64,000 nt of DNA, from NCBI GenBank assembly GCA_905479495.1, contig CAJQMR010000016.1, forward strand, positions 186,001 to 250,000, written 5' to 3'. How positions within the stretch are numbered: the stretch's first letter is position 1; each line of letters starts with the position of its first letter. Positions 54,985 through 61,272 of this stretch are shown piece by piece. This stretch comes from an uncultured Anaerolineae bacterium. GTDB taxonomy: Bacteria > Chloroflexota > Anaerolineae > Promineifilales > Promineifilaceae. Under the pieces are notes generated by a model. That model was not told where the DNA came from. It saw only the letters and a program-made list of their open reading frames with translations, and searched no databases. Both the position numbers and the translations under genes were made by a program.

Positions 54985-56784
54985 CTACAAATTTGGCTCA
55001 GCCACCGGTTCCGACTCTGCGATATCCGCAAACACGTTATTACGGATACCAAAGATATTTTGGGGATCGTTGGCTTTTTTAATCTCTTTAATCAACTCAG
55101 TCGCGGTTGGGGAAATGGTGTGCTTCATAAAATCTTTACGGATTTTGCCCACGCCATGATGGTGGGAGATAGAACCACCCGCCGCCATAATTGTCTCGCG
55201 CAGCGAATGCTCAATCTCGCTAAAAATCTCGTCGGGATTATCTACACCCATGGTGGAAAAACCATGCGTAAAGTAGATGCACACCCCAGTGTGGTACAGT
55301 TGGGTAATACGCGGTGAGATATACGGCCGTCCCGGCAAACCATATTCCTCATGCTTCTTAAACACCTGCTCAGCCACAGAATCAATCACCGCCTGCACCT
55401 TATTCCAGGGCACCGTCGTTTCGTACGTCTCGCCAATGATGTGGAAATCCGTCAGAAAATCGCGAATATAGGCGATAGCGTAAGTCAGCATGTAGCCTCG
55501 CTGGCCGTTGGTTTCGCCACCAGCAATGCCACCATACCGCTTGGCCAACCGGTTGATCAGCTTGGCTTGATAATCCACCTGTTCCTGTGTCCCTTCCATC
55601 ACAATCGTGGCGGCAACCAGCTCATTGGGATCAAACTTCTTCACCTTGAGTAGGAAAAATTTCTGGATTTCGCCCATGATCGCTTCCATGCGCGTGGGTT
55701 CACCCTTCAGCGCCGAGCCAAAACGAAATTGAATGTTATCCAACAGGCGAATGCTGGCGGGCAGTGTCCCAGTTTGAGACAACTCATAAAGGAACTCCGT
55801 GCCAGCTTTAAAATTGGGGAACACCAGCGAACCATATTTCTTGGCCTCCGGCAGCTTATGAATTTTGATCACCGCGCTGGTAATAATGCCCAGGTTACCT
55901 TCGCTGCCAAACGCCACCTGCTGCGGATCGATCCCCAGCGACTGGCGCGGCATTGCAGCCCCTTGCTCAATGACGCCATTTGGCGTCACCATCGTCACCG
56001 ATTCCACAATGTCTTCGATGTTGCCGTAGCGATTTTTCTTCATGCCGCTGGCGTTGGTAGCAATCCAGCCACCCAGTGTAGAAAGCTCCAGACTGTCCGG
56101 CTCATGGCCACTGGTGTAGCCTACGCGCTCCAGCCGCTCTTCCAAATCCTTACCAGAAATGCCCGCCTGCACACCCGCTCGGAAATTTTCATGGTCAATC
56201 CACAAAATTTTATCCATGCGGCGCATATCCACGGAAACGATGGAACGAGTTTCATTTTGCGGTAATTGCAAGGCACAGCTCACGCTGGTGCCACCACCGT
56301 AGGGAACCAGACACACATCATGCTGCTTGGCCAGTTCAATAATCGTTTCCACATCTTCCTGGCTTTCAGGGAAAAGCACCATATCCACCACACGGTCCAA
56401 TGCCCCGTAAAGGACTTTGTACACTTCATCAGCCGTGGTTTGGCCGTGGCTGTGAATCAAGCGCTGCCGATCATCCGTGGTGAACTTCTCGGCAGATAAC
56501 TGGGCTTTGATGGCCTGGTGAAAGCCTTCATTGAGCCTGGGTGGGGCGACGGGCTTGTTTTTGACCTCTGGTTTGAGATTGTCAAAATCAATCTTAATGT
56601 CGAGCATTTCCTCGACAAACGGTAAAAATTCATGCATCACGGTGCCAGACAGCGCATAGCGGCTGCCCGTCACGGTCACGGTATGGTCCGGATTTACCTT
56701 AAAGTAGGTATCGGTAAATCCCCATTTGTGATCGTAGCGAATATCTTCGCCACTTGATCCTTTATCAAGTGATTTATCTGCCAT
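54985..56784 (-). CDS. Alkylglycerone-phosphate (alkyl-DHAP) synthase-like FAD enzyme
   Basis: This 599-residue flavoprotein has the VAO-type FAD domain with CLVPYGGGTSVSCAL (about 155) and GHEPDSLELSTLGGWIATNA (about 230). It continues SGMKKNRYGNIEDIVESV, GSEGNLGIITSAVIKIHKLP, GGETNGQRGYMLTYAIAYIR and SHHHGVGKIRKDF (about 557). The EPDS, SGMKKN, NGQRGY and HHHGVGK segments match human AGPS closely, including the active-site triple His. AGPS swaps the acyl of acyl-DHAP for a fatty alcohol, making the ether bond of plasmalogens. Glycolate-oxidase-like activity is the alternative. No DHAP acyltransferase or fatty alcohol gene is nearby. Confidence 0.82.
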   Translation of the reverse strand: MADKSLDKGSSGEDIRYDHKWGFTDTYFKVNPDHTVTVTGSRYALSGTVMHEFLPFVEEMLDIKIDFDNLKPEVKNKPVAPPRLNEGFHQAIKAQLSAEKFTTDDRQRLIHSHGQTTADEVYKVLYGALDRVVDMVLFPESQEDVETIIELAKQHDVCLVPYGGGTSVSCALQLPQNETRSIVSVDMRRMDKILWIDHENFRAGVQAGISGKDLEERLERVGYTSGHEPDSLELSTLGGWIATNASGMKKNRYGNIEDIVESVTMVTPNGVIEQGAAMPRQSLGIDPQQVAFGSEGNLGIITSAVIKIHKLPEAKKYGSLVFPNFKAGTEFLYELSQTGTLPASIRLLDNIQFRFGSALKGEPTRMEAIMGEIQKFFLLKVKKFDPNELVAATIVMEGTQEQVDYQAKLINRLAKRYGGIAGGETNGQRGYMLTYAIAYIRDFLTDFHIIGETYETTVPWNKVQAVIDSVAEQVFKKHEEYGLPGRPYISPRITQLYHTGVCIYFTHGFSTMGVDNPDEIFSEIEHSLRETIMAAGGSISHHHGVGKIRKDFMKHTISPTATELIKEIKKANDPQNIFGIRNNVFADIAESEPVAEPNL

Positions 56785-56827
56785 TGCTTTTCTCTCTTCC
56801 TAAATTTATTTGGCCACGGTGGTTGTC

Positions 56828-56847
56828 ATTCCCGCGAAGGCGGGAAT
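56828..56847. repeat. dRS3-like palindromic repeat
   Basis: ATTCCCGCGAAGGCGGGAAT, preceded by GTC and followed by CCAC. It matches the ATTCCC-N8-GGGAAT pattern of dRS3-like repeats known from Neisseria and found in many genera. It lies in the gap between the AGPS-like and FadB-like genes. Confidence 0.8.
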
Positions 56848-56924
56848 CCACAATGCGTCTACGCTCGACACAACCGTAATCCACCCTGCATTATCAACCA
56901 GATTACCATTCCTGGCAAAAGTAG

Positions 56925-59054
56925 CTAAAACGTCTTGCCAGCGTCGCGCATCGCCAGCAGATGGGGCGGTGGGGTAAACCGCTCGCCGTACTTTTCAACC
57001 AATTCCTGACTGCGTTGCACAAAAGCTGCCACGCCATAATCATTGATGTATTGCAGTGTGCCCCCCTTGAACGGAGCAAACCCCCACCCAAAAATCGAGC
57101 CAATATTGGCATCGGCCACACTCGTGACCACATTTTCTGCCAGGCAGCGCACCGTTTCCAATGCCTGAACAAACATCAGCCGCTCCATCATTTCCGTCTG
57201 GCACAATGGTTCACCCTGCGCCGGGAAAATCGTTTGCAGTTCCGGCCAAAGATGTTTTTTACCATCGTCAGGATAGTCGTAGAATCCAGCGCCCCGTGCT
57301 TTGCCGTAACGGCCGTATTCCCCCGTCATCACATCCAGTACCGCATCAGACGGATGGCCGGGCACAGTTTTGCCCTCCGCTTCTAAATCCTTGCGCGTCT
57401 GCTCCCGAATATGCAGCATTAGCCCCAGGCTCACCTCGTCAGCCAAAGCCAGCGGCCCCACCGGCATGCCCGCCTGCAACCCGGCAGATTCGATGGCCCG
57501 CGGATGCTGCCCTTCAGCCAACATGGCCAAGCCTTCGCGCAAATAAGTGCCAAACACCCGCGAGGTATAAAAACCCCGGCTGTCATTCACCACAATTGGC
57601 GTCTTGCCAATCTTCAACACAAAATCAAATACTTTGGCCAGGGTTGCGTCGCTGGTTTCAGCCCCAATGATAATTTCTACCAGCTTCATCTTTTCTACCG
57701 GCGAGAAAAAGTGCAGGCCAACAAAGTTGTGCGGCCGTTTTGCTGCTTGTGCCAGTCCGGTGATAGGCAAAGTAGAGGTGTTGCTGGCAAAAACGGCCGT
57801 TTCCCCCAAAACCTCTTCCGTTTCCTGAGTCACCTTCGCCTTCAACTCCCGATCTTCAAAAACCGCTTCAATGATCAAATCACAGTCTGCCAGATCGGCG
57901 GCCTTGGCCGTGGGCTGAACACGGGCCAGCGCTTCATCGCGCTGCGTTTTGCTGAGTTTGCCTTTGGCCACGCGCTTGTCCAGCAGAGCAGCAATTTTGG
58001 CTTTGCCCACTTCGGCTTGCGCCAGGGTGACATCTTTGAGGATAACTTCTTTGCCAGAAACGGCCGTGACATACCCAATGCCATGCCCCATCATGCCCGC
58101 GCCCAACACGCCCACCTTTGGCGTCACCTGCGGCGGCACAGTTTGTGGGCGGCTGGCTCCGGCATTAATCTGGTTGAGTTGGAACCAGAAAGCATTGATC
58201 ATGTTTTTGGCGACCTGACCAGTCGCTAATTGAGCAAAATAGCGCGATTCAATGCGGCTGGCTGTAGAAAAATCCACAACGGTGCCTTCCACCATCGCGC
58301 TCAAAATTGCTTCCGGCGCGGGATAATTGCCATAGGTGCGCTTCTTCAACATCGCGGGCGCAACCGCCAGCATCTGCGCCACGCGCGGGTTGCGCGGATC
58401 GCCGCCAGGAATGCGGAAGCCAGGCTTGTCCCACGGTTGGGCTGCCTCTGGATTAGCCACAATCCAGGCGCGGGCCTGCGCCAGCATGTCAGGTGTGTTT
58501 TCGGCCAGGGCATCCACCAGACCCGCTTTTTGGGCGGCCATTGGCCCTAATTGGGTGCCTTCCGTCAGCAGGGGGAAGGCAGATTGCAAGCCAATCAGGC
58601 GCGGCAGGCGGGTCACCCCGCCGCCACCCGGCAGCAGCCCCAGCGTCACCTCGGGGAAGCCCAACTTGACGCGCGCATCATTCAGCACAATGCGATGATG
58701 GCAAGCGAGGGCCAATTCCAGCCCGCCGCCCAACGCTGTCCCGTTAATCGCTGCCACCACGGGCACACCCAGCGTCTCTAACTGGCGAAACCCTGCCTTG
58801 AGCATTTCGGAACTTTGAAAAACCTCGGCGGCATCTGTAACGGCGTACAACCATTCCAGATCACCGCCTGCCATAAACGTTTTTTTTGCCGAGGTCACAA
58901 TCACGCCCGCCAGGTCTGCTTCCGCCTGCAATCGTTCCAACGCCGCCGCCAAGGCCACGCCAAATTCAGCGTTGATCACGTTAGCCGACCGCCCCGGCTG
59001 GTCCAGCGTCAACGTCACAATATGCTGCTCATCTTTTGCGTAATGAATTGCCAT
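56925..59054 (-). CDS. fadB: Fatty-acid oxidation multifunctional enzyme (enoyl-CoA hydratase / 3-hydroxyacyl-CoA dehydrogenase)
   Basis: This protein of about 709 residues has an N-terminal crotonase domain with oxyanion-hole GTALGGGLELALACHHRI (about 105) and GFPEVTLGLLPGGGGVTRLPR, then the NAD-binding GVLGAGMMGHGIGYVTA (about 313). The dehydrogenase catalytic FFSPVEKMKLVEII (about 455) and C-terminal domains with GFYTSRVFGTYLREG follow. FadB/FadJ proteins carry out the hydration and oxidation steps of beta-oxidation in complex with a thiolase. ATG 59054 is preferred over GTG 59060 because GAGG is positioned for it. The thiolase gene is directly upstream on the same strand. Confidence 0.9.
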   Translation of the reverse strand: MAIHYAKDEQHIVTLTLDQPGRSANVINAEFGVALAAALERLQAEADLAGVIVTSAKKTFMAGGDLEWLYAVTDAAEVFQSSEMLKAGFRQLETLGVPVVAAINGTALGGGLELALACHHRIVLNDARVKLGFPEVTLGLLPGGGGVTRLPRLIGLQSAFPLLTEGTQLGPMAAQKAGLVDALAENTPDMLAQARAWIVANPEAAQPWDKPGFRIPGGDPRNPRVAQMLAVAPAMLKKRTYGNYPAPEAILSAMVEGTVVDFSTASRIESRYFAQLATGQVAKNMINAFWFQLNQINAGASRPQTVPPQVTPKVGVLGAGMMGHGIGYVTAVSGKEVILKDVTLAQAEVGKAKIAALLDKRVAKGKLSKTQRDEALARVQPTAKAADLADCDLIIEAVFEDRELKAKVTQETEEVLGETAVFASNTSTLPITGLAQAAKRPHNFVGLHFFSPVEKMKLVEIIIGAETSDATLAKVFDFVLKIGKTPIVVNDSRGFYTSRVFGTYLREGLAMLAEGQHPRAIESAGLQAGMPVGPLALADEVSLGLMLHIREQTRKDLEAEGKTVPGHPSDAVLDVMTGEYGRYGKARGAGFYDYPDDGKKHLWPELQTIFPAQGEPLCQTEMMERLMFVQALETVRCLAENVVTSVADANIGSIFGWGFAPFKGGTLQYINDYGVAAFVQRSQELVEKYGERFTPPPHLLAMRDAGKTF

Positions 59055-59080
59055 CTCCACACCCTCAACTTTTCAAAAGC

Positions 59081-59163
59081 TTTGACGCAAAGGCGCAAAG
59101 AGGCAAAGAAATAAATGTTTTTATCTTTGCGCCCTCTGCTCCTTTGCGTTCTTTGCGTTAAAA
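59081..59163. repeat. Inverted repeat of ACGCAAAG words between fadB-like and thiolase genes
   Basis: The left arm 59081-59109 has GACGCAAAG, GCGCAAAG and AGGCAAAG in tandem. The right arm 59124-59163 has CTTTGCGCC, CCTTTGCGTT and CTTTGCGTTAAA. A second copy lies at 60419-60499. It forms an imperfect long hairpin just before the thiolase stop. Confidence 0.8.
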
Positions 59164-59167
59164 ACTG

Positions 59168-60379
59168 CTAAACTCGCTCGATGACGGTGGCAATGCCCAT
59201 GCCGCCACCCACGCACAGCGTAATCAGCGCCGTGGCCAAATCGGTGCGCTCCAATTCATCTAGCACCGTTCCTAGCAGCATTGCCCCGGTTGCCCCCAGC
59301 GGATGCCCCATAGCAATCGCCCCGCCGTTCACATTGACGTTTTCCCCGCCTTCAATACCCATGTCACGCATAAAACGCAGCACCACGGCAGCAAACGCCT
59401 CATTCACCTCAAACAGGTCAATGTCCTTCACGTCCATGCCTGCCAGCTTGAGCGCCTTCTTGGAAGCTGGCCCAGGCCCGATGAGCATAATCGTGGGCTC
59501 GGTCCCCACCAATGCCGCCGAACGAATGCGGGCGCGCGGCTTTAGCCCCAGTGCTTCCCCTTTCTCTTTGGAGCCAATCAGCACCAGCGCCGCCCCATCC
59601 ACAATGCCAGACGAATTGCCCGCCGTGTGCACATGATTGATCGTCTCAACCTCGGTGTACACCTGCTGGGCCAGCGCGTCAAAGCCCATCTCGCCAATAG
59701 CGGCAAAGGCGGGATTGAGTTTGCCCAGCCCGGCAAGCGTTGAATCGGAGCGAATATGTTCATCTTTTTCCAGGATAGGCAGGCAATTTTGGTCTTTTAC
59801 CGGCACGACGGATTTGTTGAAGTAGCCATTTTCCCAAGCATAGGTGGCCCGCTGTTGAGAACGTAGGGCAAAGGCGTCCACATCTTCCCGCTTAAAGCCT
59901 TCCATTGTGGCAATGAGATCGGCCCCGATGCCTTGCGGCACAAAGTTTATCTTGCTGCTCACTTTGGGGTCCATCATCATCGCCCCGCCGTCAGAACCCA
60001 TCGGCAAGCGGGACATTGACTCGACGCCCCCGGCCACAACCAGCTCTTCCCAACCGGAGCGCACCTTCATCGCTGCCATGTTGACGGCTTCCAGACCGGA
60101 GGCGCAGAAGCGGTTGAGCTGCACGCCGGGGACATCCACATCCCAATCGGCATAGAGTACGGCAGTTCTCGCAATGTCCGCCCCCTGATCCCCAATTGGC
60201 GTCACACAGCCCAGCACCACGTCATTCACCTGGGAGGTGTCCAGGTCGTGCCGCTGCTGCATCTCACGCATCAGCGTGGCCAAAAGTTCAACCGGAGGGA
60301 CCTCGTGCAAAGCGCCGTTCTGCTTGCCCCGCCCCCGTGGCGTACGAATTGCCTCAAAAATATACGCTTCCTCGCTCAT
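59168..60379 (-). CDS. fadA: Acetyl-CoA C-acyltransferase (beta-oxidation thiolase)
   Basis: ATG 60379 (MSEEAYIFEAIRTPRGRGK) is chosen because GAGGAG lies 6-7 nt upstream. The longer frame to 60499 only translates the neighbouring repeat. The 403-residue product has the acyl-accepting Cys in NRFCASGLEAVN (about 92), His in NGGAIAMGHPLGATGA (about 358) and the second Cys in TLCVGGGMGIA (about 391). It cleaves 3-ketoacyl-CoA with CoA in the last step of beta-oxidation and pairs with the FadB-like gene 113 bp downstream. Confidence 0.9.
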   Translation of the reverse strand: MSEEAYIFEAIRTPRGRGKQNGALHEVPPVELLATLMREMQQRHDLDTSQVNDVVLGCVTPIGDQGADIARTAVLYADWDVDVPGVQLNRFCASGLEAVNMAAMKVRSGWEELVVAGGVESMSRLPMGSDGGAMMMDPKVSSKINFVPQGIGADLIATMEGFKREDVDAFALRSQQRATYAWENGYFNKSVVPVKDQNCLPILEKDEHIRSDSTLAGLGKLNPAFAAIGEMGFDALAQQVYTEVETINHVHTAGNSSGIVDGAALVLIGSKEKGEALGLKPRARIRSAALVGTEPTIMLIGPGPASKKALKLAGMDVKDIDLFEVNEAFAAVVLRFMRDMGIEGGENVNVNGGAIAMGHPLGATGAMLLGTVLDELERTDLATALITLCVGGGMGIATVIERV

Positions 60380-60418
60380 ACCCAGCTCCTCTGATAACCG
60401 TTTCAAATTGCCGGAAAA

Positions 60419-60499
60419 TTTGACGCAAAGGCGCAAAGAGGCAAAGAGATAAAAAGAAAGTTCTTTGCACCTTTTCTTCCTTTGCGTTCTTTGCGTCAA
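60419..60499. repeat. Second ACGCAAAG inverted repeat, upstream of the thiolase gene
   Basis: TTTGACGCAAAG (60419-60430) mirrors CTTTGCGTCAAA (60490-60501). Between them are GCGCAAAG, AGGCAAAG and the complement words TTCTTTGC and CCTTTGCG. It is nearly the same element as 59081-59163, so two copies flank the thiolase gene. Confidence 0.8.
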
Positions 60500-60571
60500 A
60501 AAAATCTAAATCTGCAGACTTCCTCGCTCACCATTCTACAATGCCGCCAATGTTGCTCCAAAAAAATTGGC

Positions 60572-60577
60572 TATACT
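60572..60577 (+). promoter_or_regulatory. -10 element TATACT placed for leaderless nitroreductase
   Basis: TATACT ends 6 nt before ATG 60584, and only C residues lie between. No Shine-Dalgarno exists, so a leaderless transcript is likely. TTGCTC at 60554 is close to, but not well spaced as, a -35. Confidence 0.4.
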
Positions 60578-60583
60578 CCCCCC

Positions 60584-61204
60584 ATGACACATGAACGCTT
60601 AACCGACTTTATTGAACTGGCACACGGCCGTCGCGCCATTCGCCGTTATACAGACCAGCCCGTACCGCCAGAATTACTGAACCAACTGCTGGAAACGGCT
60701 ACCTGGGCACCCTCCGCCCACAACCGGCAGCCGTGGCGCTTTGCCGTGCTGGAAGCCCCGGCCAGCAAAGAAAACCTGGCCCGGGCCATGGGCCAACGCC
60801 TGCGCGCCGACCGCAGCGCCGACGGCGATCCCCCTGAGGCCATTGAGCGTGACGTGGCCCGCTCTTTTGCCCGCATCACCGGGGCGGCGGTGCTGGTTGT
60901 GGTGTGCTTGAGCCTGGTGGATATGGACAGCTACCCCGACGCCCGCCGCAGCCAGGCGGAGCGCACGATGGCGGTGCAAAGCGTGGCGATGGCGGCGCAA
61001 ACGTTGTGGCTGGCGGCCCACGCCGCCGGGCTGGGGGCCTGCTGGCTCTGCGCCCCGCTGTTTGTGCCCCAGCTGGTGACGCAAACGCTTGGCCTACCAC
61101 CCGATTGGGAGCCGCAGGGCTTGCTCACCCTCGGTTGGCCAGCCGAAGAAAAGGAAAAAACGCGCGCCCCCTGGCCCAGCCGCGTGCAGTTTTTGGACCG
61201 GTGA
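60584..61204 (+). CDS. Nitroreductase family protein (FbiB C-terminal-like)
   Basis: From ATG 60584 the product has 206 residues. It has the FMN-binding nitroreductase pattern: GRRAIRRYTDQPVPPELL (about 14-31), LETATWAPSAHNRQPWRFAV (about 35-54), a central AVQSVAMAAQTLWLAAHAAGLGACWL (about 128-153) and a terminal LLTLGWPAEE. The sequence is like the nitroreductase half of FbiB and similar F420-pathway proteins, but a free-standing oxidoreductase is equally possible. An in-frame extension to 60482 is not supported. It is convergent with the STAND gene. Confidence 0.85.
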   Translation: MTHERLTDFIELAHGRRAIRRYTDQPVPPELLNQLLETATWAPSAHNRQPWRFAVLEAPASKENLARAMGQRLRADRSADGDPPEAIERDVARSFARITGAAVLVVVCLSLVDMDSYPDARRSQAERTMAVQSVAMAAQTLWLAAHAAGLGACWLCAPLFVPQLVTQTLGLPPDWEPQGLLTLGWPAEEKEKTRAPWPSRVQFLDR

Positions 61205-61212
61205 CGACGACA

Positions 61213-61245
61213 AGGTGCGACGCACTTGGCGAGTGCGTCGCACCT
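61213..61245. terminator. Perfect hairpin between convergent genes
   Basis: AGGTGCGACGCACT (61213-61226) and its exact complement (61232-61245) form a 14-bp stem with a 5-nt loop. It begins 9 bp after the nitroreductase stop and lies 28 bp before the STAND gene stop. No T-run is present. The perfect symmetry and GC-rich sequence also fit a REP-like mobile palindrome. Confidence 0.65.
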
Positions 61246-61272
61246 GGGCCAACACGCGTTAAGAAAGCGCGG

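Noticed and set aside
60380..60499. 40-residue N-terminal extension of the thiolase
   Set aside because: It merely translates the ACGCAAAG inverted repeat; the start at 60379 has a good ribosome site and matches the thiolase N-terminus.
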